A stretch of DNA of 64,000 nucleotides, taken from contig CACVBU010001299.1 in NCBI GenBank assembly GCA_902728285.1, positions 139,382 through 203,381 on the forward strand, given 5' to 3'. This stretch comes from Clytia hemisphaerica. Lineage: Eukaryota > Cnidaria > Hydrozoa > Leptothecata > Clytiidae. A program made the position numbers and the translations under genes. The notes under the pieces were generated by a model. The model was not told the origin of the DNA and ran no database searches. It saw only the letters and a program-made list of their open reading frames with translations. Below are positions 10,858-22,685 of the stretch, piece after piece. Numbering within the stretch: position 1 is the stretch's first letter; each line of letters opens with the position of its first letter.

Positions 10858-11762
10858 AGCAATTTTTCATTGACAGCTTTTATACGGTGTGATATTATCG
10901 TACGCAAGGGCGTAAACTTAACAAACGTTAAACGGTAACAAACGTTAAACGAGGAACGTCATCTTCATAAAAAACTCGCTTAACCGGAAGTTTTGTTTCA
11001 GTCTAATTCGCATGTAACAAATTCTATTTCATGGAAGCTTAACAGTTTTGGGAAAGTTTCAAAACCTTGAAGGTTTTCATTACGAAACATGGTGTAAGTC
11101 GGGCAGCGAAATTCATTGAAAGACAGTCCATCCGTGACCCTTAGGCCTATTTTTTAAGTCAAGACTTGATGTATATATCGGGCAGGGTTGTACCTCGTAC
11201 ATATCTAGCGTACTTGTGATAATATGATGTCAGCGGTGCTTAATGAGATGCAAATATTTACTAATAGGCTCCCTACTATATAACATACGTACGTCTATGG
11301 TTGGTTGTGTAAACAGAAAAATGAATTTGACGTTTAATTGACTTCTCACTGTGCTTTTGAAGTTGAGTTTTGTATTACTTTTGATCTCTCTATAGAAAGT
11401 ATATCTACGTCAACTTTAAGGCGTATTTGGCTAAGTGTATGTTTAGACTATAGTAAAGCTTGTTTAGACTACGTCATAAGCCTTTTAAAAGTGTCTGAAG
11501 TGTGCAGTTTTTTACGCAGGTATCAATCAATTAGTTAGTCTGGTAATGGAAAGTGGATGTGGAGTATAATTGGATAGCTTGGACGCTTCAGGCGTACAAA
11601 TATTATTATTTCGGGTCATACCAAAGACTTCTCACCTACCACAAAATATTGGTACGTTATGCCTCTCTGCTTGATGCTCAACAATTAAAGAGAAGGATCA
11701 AGGGTAAGTGGAGCAAGCAACTAGAAAGAGAAGCCTCCCACTGTGGTTGCGGACTTACTAAA

Positions 11763-12043
11763 ATATGGTCGAGATATATTGAGATTTTAGTGTATTTTAA
11801 CGTTTTTCAGAATTTAAAGTTCGGGCGAGAATTGCTATTTTAGCACTACCACTTTCTTTCATTGAATATTTCGATTTTAGAGGGGTTCGATGGCTTCTCA
11901 TTTCAGCTTTTCAAGGTGCTAAGTCTTGAAACTCTACTTTCCAACTGTAGTTTAGCGCGCCTAAAAATCATTTATGGTGTTTAAAATTTTGCAGGGAAAT
12001 CCCTTTTGTCCCAACTATTTTGTATATTATTATAGGTGGAGAG
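11763..12043. repeat. Dispersed repeat copy (pair of 25261-25593)
   Basis: A ~280-base stretch including AGTTCGGGCGAGAATTGCTA and AAACTCTACTTTCCAACTGT recurs in the same orientation at 25261-25593, with an internal length difference. A dispersed repeat of unknown class. Confidence 0.75.
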
Positions 12044-13073
12044 ATTGGTTTGATCTGGTTTGACTAATATTTATTTAGATTAGGACACACTAAAGGGTCC
12101 GACGAAAACTATGTTCGATTATGTTGGCGTCTTAGAAGGGGCTCTTCCAGAAAAAAATTTTGGAAATTTACCCCCCGGACATTGTGAATTTTGACCTCCC
12201 GGACATGCATCAGTTGACCCCCAGGACATTCAAAATCATCCCTAATTAGAGTAAGTTTGCCCCCAAAACAAGGCAAGTTTTTCAGATTTTTACTATCCCC
12301 CCCCCCCGGACAAAATATCCAATATTATTCTCTATCCCCCTGGTACAAAGATTTTCTGGAGAAAAACCATCCAAATGAATTTATTTTTTAATTTTTTAAT
12401 CTACGTGCGAAAATTGGGTGTCATTGAAGTGAAGTCCCCTTCTGTCAGCTTATCGCTTTTCTTATTTGGTTTTGTAGGGGCTTGTTCAATGGGTGAAAAA
12501 AAACACTTACAATATTCAGCTTGTTATCGTGCTGTTCAAGAACAATTCATAAGAACACAGGCTAAAATTCGACAAATTCTTTAGAACAAATTAGTTAAGA
12601 ACAATAGATCACAGAATTCACTAAAAATGTTTTTACTGAAGCCTACAAGTGAAGAGAATAACCGTATTAAGAACATTTTAAGAACATTAAGCTTGGAAAT
12701 TTTCACAAAAACTAAGAACAGAAATTTGTGTTTCTCATAAAAAATCAAGCGCGTTCTTAGGATGCTACATTATAATAATCCAATAAAAATGACGGTTTTT
12801 CTTTTGAAGTGTTCTTGATGAGCTTTGAAGAGTGTTTATAGATAGCCCTCTTGAAAATAAGGGAATTTATCACTCAAAGCAGTCACGTACCTTAACCTTA
12901 TACAGTACCTTATAGAAAATTTTGCAAAATTTAGCACTTCTCGCGAAAATAAATGTCTTTGAAAATTCTTGAAAAGGGCACTTTTCGAAGGTTTGTCTTC
13001 CGAAAAAAAGTCTGAAAAAAAATTTGATCTTTGAATATAACAAGGAGGTGGAGAAATCATGCAAAGGTTCATC

Positions 13074-13295
13074 AATACACGGGTTGCAAAATTATATCAA
13101 TGCAGTCAAAACATGTGATAACTCGAATAAAATTTGATTTTATTCCTGTTACTTGCTTTACAACTTACAGCTGATCACTTTAATAGTGTCAATAAATTCG
13201 AACCAACCAGAAATAAATGTCATGTAACAAGCACATGAAAGTTTCGAGTAAAAGCGTGATTTGTCTTCAGACTTTAATTTTGCAACCTCTGTATT
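13074..13295. mobile_element. MITE, family 'GGTTGCAAAATTA', copy 1
   Basis: Inverted ends share AATAC.C.GGTTGCAAAATTA. The interior (TTACAGCTGATCACTTTAAT, ATAAATGTCATGTAACAAGC) is found in inverted orientation at 22270-22526. No coding content. Confidence 0.8.
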
Positions 13296-13833
13296 GTGCT
13301 GTGATCTGAATACATTTGAACGATCAAAGCACACTGAATTTACCTCATTTGCGAAAGTTTATGCTGGCGAAGAAAAAAAAAATTCTTCAAATTCGCGAAA
13401 GTAAATGTAAATTTCTGCTTGCGAAAGTTTTACGCCTAATAGATGGAAACGTGTTAACACTCCCTCTTACAGACACATCGTCTAATCATCCTCCCCTATT
13501 TACGATTTATTTTCTGGATGAGCCCAACTTTAGATTTGTCTGTTTCTTGTATAGACTTGCACGCAGTTAATCCCTTCCAAGTGTTTTCAAGAATTATTTT
13601 TGCAAAAATCTGTTTCTACGTGAAAACACTAATCTCCTTCAACTTCTTCAAGTGTTTTTAATAAAGGATGCCTTTTAGAAGTGAAAAATAAAATTGGAAG
13701 GATTAAATTAAACGTGAAAGCTATCAAGGTAAGCCAATGGTGTTTTTCAATATTGATCAAGTGAAATGGTATGGGACCTTGGGACTTTGTGTTAGAGGAA
13801 TACAGCCAACCCTCGCTTGTTCGAACTTCTACT

Positions 13834-13911
13834 ACCTTAAGGGAATAAATTAATTCCGCATTAATTTATTCCGCATTAATTAATTCTCGCATTAATCTAT
13901 TCCCTTAAGGT
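13834..13911. repeat. 78-bp palindromic insertion
   Basis: The segment begins ACCTTAAGGGAATA and ends TATTCCCTTAAGGT, and holds repeats of CGCATTAAT. It interrupts a tract of attcgaa-type phrases (13820-14050). A small foldback insertion or hairpin. Confidence 0.6.
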
Positions 13912-14169
13912 ATTCGAATCTTTCTATAATTCGAATTTATTCTCAGTTCCTATCAGAGAGAAATCCTCTTAAAATATTTTCTGTAATTCGAATCTCTCTA
14001 TGATTCGAACAAATAATATTCACCGTTTGAGTTCGAATTAGCGAGAGTCGACTGTATTTACGTCAAAGTTATCTGAACTCTGAGCAAGATTTTGGGCGTT
14101 CAAAGTATGTAAAATACCTATATAAAAAAAAGAGAATATGTAATTGAATTTGAAGGATGTACATTTATA

Positions 14170-14418
14170 CAGTGTGTCCCAAAAAAAGTGAACACATTTT
14201 TATAAAAAGTAAAATCCTCAAAACTCATACATTATCTAAACTGGGCTTAGAATAACTGAAATTCGATTATAATTATCTGTTTAATCAATAGATATTCATA
14301 ACTTCCAAGATGATTGAACAAATTTTGGAGATCGAAATATTAAGTATACAAGTCATAAAATTTGGCTTAAATTATGAGGATTTTACTTATATCTGTCCGC
14401 TTTTTTTGGGACACACTG
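14170..14418. mobile_element. 249-bp Tc1/mariner-type MITE with TA target duplication
   Basis: Perfect inverted ends CAGTGTGTCCCAAAAAAAG are flanked by TA on both sides (14168-14169 and 14419-14420). The TA duplication and the terminal sequence fit the Tc1/mariner superfamily. At 249 bases it is non-autonomous. Confidence 0.85.
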
Positions 14419-15174
14419 TAAATACACACGGTAAGCAAATATTAGGTCGTTTTTACTAAATGCTTTAATTTAGCTTTAGCTCTTATGCTGACGAAACAGA
14501 ATTTCTCAAAATTTGTCTTCCTGCGGCATGGGAGGCAGGAAAAGTGTTGTTCTTTCTATAGACTGAAGTCGTTTGAAATGCGTGTAATACAGTAGCATAG
14601 GCGTTATATGATAATACGATTATTGTTACGGGATTTAGTTTGTATAAAAGACTGGAAGAATCCGGTATTCCGGCGTTATAGAATCCCCGGCTAGCTATGC
14701 AGAAACTTGCGTATCAAGCAACAACAAACTCCCAAAACAAAATCAACTCGAATGAAAAACTTTTAACACACAAATCCACACGCATTCTTTTTCAAGAATT
14801 CTTTTTGAGCGGGAAAAAATTATACTCTTAGGTGCCAAATAAACGGGGGGGTTGGAAAAAATTTTCAAATTAAATAAACGGGGGGGACCTAATTACCGGG
14901 GGGGGGGGTTGGAAAATGGACCTTTAAAAACCCTAAAAAGGGTCAAAATAGACTAAATTTAGGCTTTTTAGAGTAAAACAAGGAATTTTCCTTTTCGTAG
15001 CTGGGAATTTTTTCAAAAATTAATAAACGGGGGGGTCCTAATAAGGTCCGGAGGGGTTGGAAAAAAATCGAAAAATTAACAAGCGGGGGGGCCGTTTATT
15101 TGGCACCTAAGAGTAATTGCAATATTGACAATTTTCTTTTGTTTTGGAGTGCACAAAGGTTTCTAGACGACTAG

Positions 15175-15400
15175 AACTGTTCGCTTCATTACTTTTTGCT
15201 TTATTTCTACTATGTCTGAATTACTCGTCTAGCAAGACTATTCTTTTTATTGTACACCCCCTTCTTACAGACCCGGTGGGATCCCCTCCCACTGGAAAAA
15301 TTAGAGATAATATTGTCCTCGGTGAAAAATTATACTCCATAATTTGTCCCCGGTGAAAACTATCGAATAAACAAATCCTTACGGCAAAGACTGTGCAATT
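15175..15400. repeat. Dispersed repeat, related to 5374-5800
   Basis: Shares TACTATGTCTGAATTACTCG-type sequence and CAGACCCGGTGGGAT with the 5.4-kb copy. The boundaries are approximate. Confidence 0.5.
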
Positions 15401-15970
15401 TTTTTCCATTCTCGTTGAATTTGAAAACAATGGAATTCGAATCCCAAGCCTTAAAAACATGGAAATATCAATTTTTCATTGCCATTTTTTAAATTACAGA
15501 CTCAAGGGTAGTAACAGAAAATGTATAACATGTCAATGTTTTGTTAGCTACACCAGATAGAAGTTTATATGTTTTGTACTTGGCAAATATTAAAAATTCA
15601 CTATGGTCAGAGCCCTTAAGTTATTTGGCCATGAAAGTTATTGTATAACTCTCTGTTAGTAGTTTGTTTTTCTGAAGGGAACAGGAAGTTCTCTTTAAAG
15701 TGCATTTCACTAATTGTGGTTTTGCAAAAATTTCTCTATTTATTTTTTGGTATCTACGACAATTTTCCTCTCTTATCATGATGAACAATACAGGACAGAA
15801 ATTTTTCTTGATCTATGTGAGAGCTGTCGTTTTTTGTGTAATTGTAATTGTTAGTTTTTTTTTTGGAAAATGCTTTCAATATTTTTGTTATATTTCCATG
15901 ATCATATTTTCACGAGCTTGTACAGGTTATGATTTTATTACATTTCGACGTTCGTTTAAGGCTTGGGGAC

Positions 15971-16249
15971 ACGAGATGTTGTTTTCGCGTTGGTGCAATG
16001 CAACATGCTCCATCCCACTTACCTGAAACGCTTTCTCGTGTCTCCACCACATTTTTCTTTCTACCATGTACCAATAAAAGTGAAATCTCACTTTTGTCCC
16101 AGGGACAAAATAAGCGTGTCTTCTGGGTATTTCCTTCACTTTTTGTCCCATGAAACAAAAAAAGAAACCATGGGACACACTTTTCTTCTTGTGTTGGTGG
16201 GATGAAGCATGTTATTTTGCACCAACGCGAAAAACTTTCTCGTTCTCGT
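15971..16249. mobile_element. Foldback MITE with TTTTCGCGTTGGTGCAA arms
   Basis: The left arm TTTTCGCGTTGGTGCAATGC…CATCCCA and the right arm are inverted matches over about 50 bases. This explains the overlapping open frames on both strands here. No coding function supported. Confidence 0.7.
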
Positions 16250-16799
16250 CATCCTAAAGATTCATGAATTTTGATGTTATGGGCGTTGGGCGTTTGGGAT
16301 GTTGCTTGATGAACAGCTTGTGTTACACGCTTTTTTATAAGAATACACTTTATTTAAGATTGTCCATGGCCAAAAAATTAAGAATAATGCTAAGAAAATC
16401 ACCATCATGGGATTTTTCTACTCGTGCTATAAGAATTCCATTTTTAGAGCATCTTCAATTATAAATTGTCAATTACCCCCAAATAAGGCTCACTCCTTTC
16501 ACAAAAATGCCATTTTTTATGCTTGAGACGTATTTACTAAATGTTAAATCTAGTCTGAATTAGAATCCTAACCTAAGAATGCTGTAAGACTATTTCAGGA
16601 TGATTTTTCCTAAAAAGTTAAGAATACCCATGATGAAATGGATTTACACCATTCTTATAAAAAAAAGCGGTCACTACCTACTGTTATTTTATACCTGAGA
16701 CAATGTTTATCTCTGGGTAATCTTGTGATTACTGGTTGGAAATTGCTTTTCATTTTTCACTTTTCTTTTTAGAAAAAAAACTTTCTAATTTTCGAAAAC

Positions 16800-19346
16800 A
16801 TGATTTTTGGTTATCAACTGATCTTCATTGCTTTTATGGCTTCCATATTACCCATAATACAATGCTGCCCACCATCTTGCCGTTGCGTAGAAACCACAAC
16901 AACTTTAGATATCGACTGCTCAAATATCGGATTAACCGAGATCCTTAATTTGTCCCCGAACGTAACCCGTCTTTCATTAAACGGCAACAAAATACAATCT
17001 TTGGCGATTCTGAAGACAATGTCATTTCCCCGATTGGAATTCTTGGAACTTTCAAATAACCCGATTCGGGATGTACCAGTTTTCGCGTTCAAAGGGATAC
17101 CATCGTTAAAGGAACTTATCATTACGACAGATACGATAGTTGAATCTTCATTTGACGGATTGGAATTAGAATCGTTGACGTTAATTGGTGTTAAAATGGA
17201 AACCTTGCCGGCAAGATTTCTAGATTCAAGCCGCGACACGTTGAAAGCTCTTACGGTACAAAACACAGAAATTGAGGAATTGAAATTCGATTTTCCAAAC
17301 TTGGAGACATTGATTTTGACAGGAAATCATTTGACAACTTTTGTGTTTGACGGCGAGACACCAAACCTCAAAGATGTCACTTTGTCAAAAAATAAGTTCA
17401 AACAGATCCAATGCATACAACCTCTTCAAAATGTCACATATCTTGATGTCAGCTATAATCAGCTCAGAAATTTAACAGAAGATTTTTCCCGATGTTTTTC
17501 GAATTTGACAGATGTGAAATTGCAAAATAACGCCCTATCTACACTCCCAATAGGCTTTTTCTCCAGCCTACAAAACACACTTCAATCGATCGACTTAAGT
17601 CATAACCCTTTGACAACTCTCTCAACAGACGAACTCAGGCTAATGTTAAAATTGAAAGAACTCAGGCTACAAAATATGGGTTCGATAGACATAGACCTTT
17701 CTCCTATGGAGAATTGGGAAAAATTCGTGGCAGAAAAAGGTCTTATCTTAGATCTTTCTTATAACACTAAATTGAAGAGTTATCAAATTCCACGAAACAT
17801 AAAACTTGACAAACTTATTTTCACCAACAGTGAATTGAAAACATTCCCAATCTTAAACCACAAACATGGTGATATAGTTCACATTGAAATTCAAATGAAC
17901 AACCTTGAGAAACTCATCATCGCTAGACCTGTCGCACATTTGAATGCTTCCCACAACAAAATACGTTTCATAAATATCTCATATGAATGGACCAAGATTG
18001 ATATTCTGGATGTTGGTCATAACTTGATCGAAAGCACACGGAACATACACATTTATCCGAACACATATCTAAAATACGTCAATTTAACTTTCAATAAACT
18101 GAAACAAATTCATCCTTTCTATCAAGCACCGCCAGACATACGAGGGAAATATGGCTACAAGATCAGCCCCATACGCATGGATTTTTCGTATAATTCGATC
18201 AGTTCCATTAATCGTTCCGCATTCTTTGGCCTTCAACCGATGGTCTCTTTAAAACTTAATAACAACAACATAACCAGTCTACCAGATGATCTCTTACTGC
18301 AACAGCCTCACTTGAATAAGCTTGACCTCAATCATAATAAACTACAACAAGTACCGACTGAATTACTACGAACCATCAAACTTCTTTCCTACCTCCTACT
18401 CAAAGATAACCAAATCAATCAAATCTTACCTACAGATTTACAAGGTTTGTTCAGGCTTCTCTCGCTGGATTTATCGTCTAATTACAATCTTTCAAAACTA
18501 CCTTCCAATTTTTTATCCAGGAATAAGCGTCTTCGTCGGTTCTCTATTTTCAATACGTCAATCGACTGCACGTGTAACTTAACTTCAATCCTCCAGAACA
18601 TCATAATGACAAATAAAAGACTAAAATATGATGGACATTGTCTTGATAAGTCAACATCTCATTTACAACATTTAAAGACAATAGTCGAAACAAGCGAGGC
18701 AAATCCTTGGTTTTGCAGTACAGACTGTCCAACGTTGAAATGCATTTTACAGAACGAATGTACTCAACGAATCGATACTTCCATGAGTTTTAACTGCTCG
18801 TGTCAAAATCTTAATAACAACACTGACTCAAATACAATCTTCAATTTTCCAATCTTTAATAACCCTCCTTGGATCGCACCGGCTAGAGAATCACCGTTTT
18901 CTAGAAACTTAATTTTCTGTCAAACGACGCCTTGCTCAAGTGATACCGACTTTTTATCAAGAAATGGGACAAATAATTCTACAAGAAGGACTGACCCCTC
19001 ATTTAGACACCCAGAATCGAAATGTAGATGGAGCCTAAACAAAGAAAGTAATTTACAGACCGGAATTCTTGTCGAATGTTCAAGGATTCCTGTATTAACT
19101 GAAATATTTTGTAAACCTTTTGGATTTCTTTCAACCACAATTTCTCCAAGAAGTAAAAATGCATCTTTTCCTCAGACTACAAAAGCTATAATCGGACTCA
19201 GTGTGGGTGCATTATTTCTCGTTGGAATTTTCGCGTATTTTGGTCATAAGTGGAAAGCACGACGTTCGGTGACAAATAAACTTACAGATACGTATATTCT
19301 TACAGATTTTGATTATTTGAATGACATTTCCTCAATTGATGGATAA
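16800..19346 (+). CDS. Single-exon leucine-rich-repeat type I membrane protein
   Basis: An intact 848-residue protein. Residues 1-22 are a signal peptide (MIFGYQLIFIAFMASILPII then Gln-Cys). A cysteine-rich LRR N-cap follows (CCPPSCRC…LDIDC). Then come roughly twenty leucine-rich repeats with the LxxLxLxxN pattern (for example LEFLELSNNPI, LLSLDLSSNYNLSKLP), a C-terminal cap beginning CTCNLTSIL, a cysteine-bearing juxtamembrane region and a transmembrane helix near residues 793-814 (IIGLSVGALFLVGIFAYFG). The cytoplasmic tail is about 32 residues, with no TIR domain but two tyrosines in TDTYILTDFDYLND. Many Asn-X-Ser/Thr sites suggest glycosylation. It is probably a cell-surface adhesion or recognition protein; no orthologue is claimed. 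A possible poly(A) signal AATAAA is at 19579. Absence of introns is usual for ectodomains of some LRR families, but retroposition is also possible. Confidence 0.9.
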   Translation: MIFGYQLIFIAFMASILPIIQCCPPSCRCVETTTTLDIDCSNIGLTEILNLSPNVTRLSLNGNKIQSLAILKTMSFPRLEFLELSNNPIRDVPVFAFKGIPSLKELIITTDTIVESSFDGLELESLTLIGVKMETLPARFLDSSRDTLKALTVQNTEIEELKFDFPNLETLILTGNHLTTFVFDGETPNLKDVTLSKNKFKQIQCIQPLQNVTYLDVSYNQLRNLTEDFSRCFSNLTDVKLQNNALSTLPIGFFSSLQNTLQSIDLSHNPLTTLSTDELRLMLKLKELRLQNMGSIDIDLSPMENWEKFVAEKGLILDLSYNTKLKSYQIPRNIKLDKLIFTNSELKTFPILNHKHGDIVHIEIQMNNLEKLIIARPVAHLNASHNKIRFINISYEWTKIDILDVGHNLIESTRNIHIYPNTYLKYVNLTFNKLKQIHPFYQAPPDIRGKYGYKISPIRMDFSYNSISSINRSAFFGLQPMVSLKLNNNNITSLPDDLLLQQPHLNKLDLNHNKLQQVPTELLRTIKLLSYLLLKDNQINQILPTDLQGLFRLLSLDLSSNYNLSKLPSNFLSRNKRLRRFSIFNTSIDCTCNLTSILQNIIMTNKRLKYDGHCLDKSTSHLQHLKTIVETSEANPWFCSTDCPTLKCILQNECTQRIDTSMSFNCSCQNLNNNTDSNTIFNFPIFNNPPWIAPARESPFSRNLIFCQTTPCSSDTDFLSRNGTNNSTRRTDPSFRHPESKCRWSLNKESNLQTGILVECSRIPVLTEIFCKPFGFLSTTISPRSKNASFPQTTKAIIGLSVGALFLVGIFAYFGHKWKARRSVTNKLTDTYILTDFDYLNDISSIDG

Positions 19347-20624
19347 AATCGAAATCAAACTAAAGTTTCTACGTACAACATACCTTCAAGGGAACTTATT
19401 TTTGCGAGAACTAATTTTTCCGGTCGAAAAAAAAAATTGGAAAAAATGTCTTTCGTGGGAATTATATTTTTGACACATTTCTTTCACCTTCCTCTGAATT
19501 TTTTCAGATATTTGGATGAGAATTGGCCAAATTTGTAAATCGTGGGTTCTAATTTTTGCGCTTCTGTCGAAAAACCGCAATAAAAGCGAAAATTTTTTCC
19601 CTAAAGGTATGCGTGTATTTGATTTTAAACAGGAAGAAATATTTTTACTTTTTTCACGGTATCAACTCTCTTAAACGCTGATTCAGGAAAGTGTACAGTA
19701 TTCTTGTGAAAGACCATAACAATAATTCCTTGAATTTAACCATTACATGACATAAAAATTTATCAGAAAAAAAAACAGAAAATAAATTTTGCCATACATA
19801 AGTTGATAAATGTGTCGGTTTTTACCCTTCGTCCCACAAAAAATTACTGAAAATCGGGGTAAAAAGTTAATTTTTAAGGTAATTTTCGCAAATTGCAAAT
19901 AATTCGGCGAAGTTCTTATTTCTTGAATGTTTCTTCCTTAATTTATTAATAGATACATTTATTCATTTTGATTTTAGGATAGACTTTATATCTAGTTTTA
20001 AGAAGAAATAGCGCCGCTTTTGTGCCATTCAAGTCTATTTCAACTTAGCTGGCAGTGTTTTTTCAAACCTCAATAACTTTTGATAGAATTTGAATTAGTT
20101 AGTGGTTTTGTGCTCGTTAAAAAGATAATCCGGAGTGGAATATCATCAAAAAAATAAAAAAAACTTTAGACTATATCTTTCGATGGAATAAATATTTTTG
20201 AATTTTTTTTCAACGACCCAAAACGGACAGTGTTTACGTCACAGTATGTAAGTCACATGATTAAGATTAAGAAAATTCTAAATTACCTCTCTCAAAGGGT
20301 CGTGACTTCGACTTTCCAAAATTTAGACAAAAATGTAATGAAAATCGACCAAAGATTTTGAGAAAAGTCTCTCTAAGGGTCCTAAAAACGCCCAATTTTC
20401 CTCTCTCTAAAGGTCAATTTTCGATTTTTTGGCTTTTTTCTCCCCCGGGAGAAGTCTCCATAACTCGAATGCTGAAGGAGAGGAAACTAGTAATTATATG
20501 TGTTATGGAATATTCGAGTTAAAGATATAATATAGTTCATGAATTATGGAACCCTGAAAAATAGGAGCCCTCAAAAATCAAAATATCAAAAAGGTGTTTT
20601 CCTTCCTTCCGGTAGATGCTTTGT
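19347..20624. other. Intergenic stretch between the LRR and GlcG-type genes
   Basis: No exon is supported. At 19390-19605 a hairpin-like repeat (GGGAACTTATTTTTGCG on the left, CGAAAATTTTTTCCC on the right) resembles a small inverted-repeat element and contains the AATAAA at 19579. The rest is AT-rich with nothing recognised. Confidence 0.5.
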
Positions 20625-22233
20625 TTAATGGTTGTCTCCTTTGATCATCTTACAAATGGCGTCTGCTCCAACTTTGGCAACTGCGATATCATTTTCTATC
20701 GAATCTCCTGCAACTCCAATTGCTCCGATCACGTGACCATCAGGTGAACATTTGATTGGAAGTCCTCCTCCAAAGGTGACCAGACCACCGTTCGTTTGTT
20801 CTATCCCATACAAAGGTTGACCAGGTTGCGACTGTCTTCCCAAGTCCTCTGTAGCTACATTTGACAGTCGAGCAGTCTTTGCTTTTTTAATTGCGATGTC
20901 GATGCTTCCTAAAGAATGTTTATAAAGATTTGTATAAAATGGTATTTTATACCCAAAAGCCTTCAAAAGCCTCGCCAATGTACATTTTTATAAGCATAAC
21001 TTTTATAAGCATACTTAGGCTCAAATTCGGTAAAAATAAGTATAATGCTAAGCATACCTCCAAGCTGAAAGGCAAAAAAATTTTGCAGTTTTTCTAAAAC
21101 GCTGATCTTTTTAAGGTTACTTTTAAAGCTCTTTGAGTTTTCCTAGTCCAAAGATTTTCACCTGCGATGCCAAATTACAAAGAAAACTTTCATTCTTTGA
21201 GCCAAATTAATATTCCAACTTAAAAATTCGATATTTTCGTGAGCCCAAAGAAAATTAACAAATCGAAGTCTACTCTAAGCATATAAATAAGCATAAATTA
21301 AGACTGAAAATTATATTTTGCTGACTATATCGAGCCAGGACCCGATTTTCCCGTATGCTTATAAAAAAAGGAATATACACTCACAAAATATTGTCCACCC
21401 AAATCAGCCAGTATTATCGATCTGTTTGCAAAACAATTGGTCAATTTAAATCCAAGAAAAAACGTGTCAATGGAAATCTTATATTTCTTTTAATTATTAC
21501 TGGATAATATCTAAAATTGATTACTAACTAATTTAATTTGTTGTTTTTACGGGTCAAGCTACCCAAAAAAGAGGATCGGTCGGTCGGCGAAAAAATGAAA
21601 ATAAAAGTAGAACTTGACCCGATAAAATATTCTTGAAAGGCAGCAAAAACTACTACATCTTGACAAAAATGCGAAATAGAAAATAAAAAGACACAAATAG
21701 CTCGAATTCATGGATAAAATGAAAAATTGAACATTCTCAGAACCTTGGAAAAACTAACAAAATTTTGCAAATTTGGCAATCTGTTAAAGCAATGAAAACA
21801 AAAATGTACTACCAATTTATTTTTATTTCGATTTTTGAGATTTCAGGGTCGGTCGGGCCCGTAAAACAACTAATCAAATTGGTCTCGCTTTATTGGAAAA
21901 TTGGAAATTGGATTATCATTATTTGAAATGAGGCCAATTTTCGGGTCAGGGCTGGGGTTGAATAGCATTTTAGATTATCTAAAAAGTACTTGTACTTTAC
22001 GAGACAATAAAAAAAAATAAAAAATCTATATCCATCTAGAACTTACCCAGTAAGCTGTCATCCATCCTCACAAAATATTTCAAATTAGCTCCAGCATCGA
22101 CCACCCCAATACACATTTTCACGCCCAAATCACGTGACTTAGCGAGGGCGGCACTTACACCACGCCTTGCTTGTTGTTCCGTGATATCATTATCACACCC
22201 CAAAGAAGCTGAAAAAAACAAAAGAGACTCCAT
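20625..22233 (-). CDS. GlcG/HbpS-family (DUF336, haem-degrading-like) protein
   Basis: Two coding exons on the minus strand, 22047-22233 and 20625-20908, join in phase (…[22 protein letters not shown]…) and encode 156 residues. Family features are the N-terminal helix ([20 protein letters not shown]), the [17 protein letters not shown] strand-turn, [18 protein letters not shown], and the conserved [20 protein letters not shown] near the C terminus. Pfam names this fold haem-degrading (PF03928). Members include bacterial GlcG and haem-binding HbpS, and the substrate here is unknown. The start at 22233 is the nearest in-frame ATG, but a good acceptor (tttgttttttTCAG) at 22209-22220 means the true first exon may lie further right. 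The donor GGgtaagt and acceptor ctttag are canonical. The family is mostly bacterial and fungal, but the intron shows this copy is resident in the genome. Confidence 0.88.
20985..21370. mobile_element. MITE, family 'TTTTTATAAGCATAC', copy 1
   Basis: The left end TTTTTATAAGCATA and the right end GTATGCTTATAAAAAAA are inverted matches; related ends occur at 28254-28409. It lies in the intron of the GlcG-type gene. Confidence 0.6.
21526..21886. mobile_element. MITE, family 'GAGACCAATTTAATTTG', copy 1
   Basis: The right end, read on the minus strand, is GAGACCAATTTGATTAGTTG then TTTTACGGGCCCGACCGACC. The left end is a diverged match containing TAATTTAATTTGTTG then TTTTTACGG and GGTCGGTCGGCG. The same ends and GGTCGGTCGG subterminal motifs are at 26647-26962. 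Non-coding; in the GlcG-type gene's intron. Confidence 0.7.
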
Positions 22234-22269
22234 TCAAGTTGAATATTATTATACGTATTCCTTAATCTC

Positions 22270-22526
22270 AATACACAGGTTGCAAAATTAAAATCTGAAG
22301 ACAAATCATGCTTTTGTTCAAAATTGTTATGTGCTTGTTACATGACATTTATTTCTGATTGGTTCAAATTTATTGACACTAATAAAGTGATCAGCTGTAA
22401 GTTGTAAAGCAAAGTAACATGGGAATAAAATCACGTGTTGAAGCAGGTTAAAGAATGAAATGAAAAAACTTTTTGGAGTAATCACATTTTTTGACTGCAT
22501 TGATATAATTTTGCAAACCGAGTATT
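22270..22526. mobile_element. MITE, family 'GGTTGCAAAATTA', copy 2 (inverted)
   Basis: The interior is the reverse complement of 13074-13295, with shared phrases such as GCTTGTTACATGACATTTAT and AAAGTGATCAGCTGTAA. Ends AATACACAGGTTGCAAAATT and AATTTTGCAAACCGAGTATT are inverted repeats. It carries about 35 extra bases compared with copy 1. Confidence 0.8.
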
Positions 22527-22685
22527 AAAGCGTTTTGGATTTCTCTGAGGGGATAAGAATTCTGATAATTGAAAATTAGGCAGTGAGTGAAAGTATCGAG
22601 CTTAAAGGTTCATCCTTTGATCGAAGTTGAAACCACTTATTCCTCATCCAAAATGCGTGACCAGAGTGTTTGCGGCAATGAAGTA

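Larger units (their letters stand above)
10042..16799. other. Intergenic region between CTNNBL1 and the LRR gene
   Basis: No exon could be supported on either strand; short ORFs here are AT-rich and resemble no family. It carries the MITEs and repeats listed separately, plus homopolymer-rich tracts of C (12170-12310) and G (14845-15090). The G-rich stretch is a loose repeat of 'taaacgggggggtt' phrases. Confidence 0.6.

Noticed and set aside
15910..16205. Four overlapping ORFs on both strands
   Set aside because: They fall in the arms of a foldback MITE, so the mirrored sequence keeps frames open.
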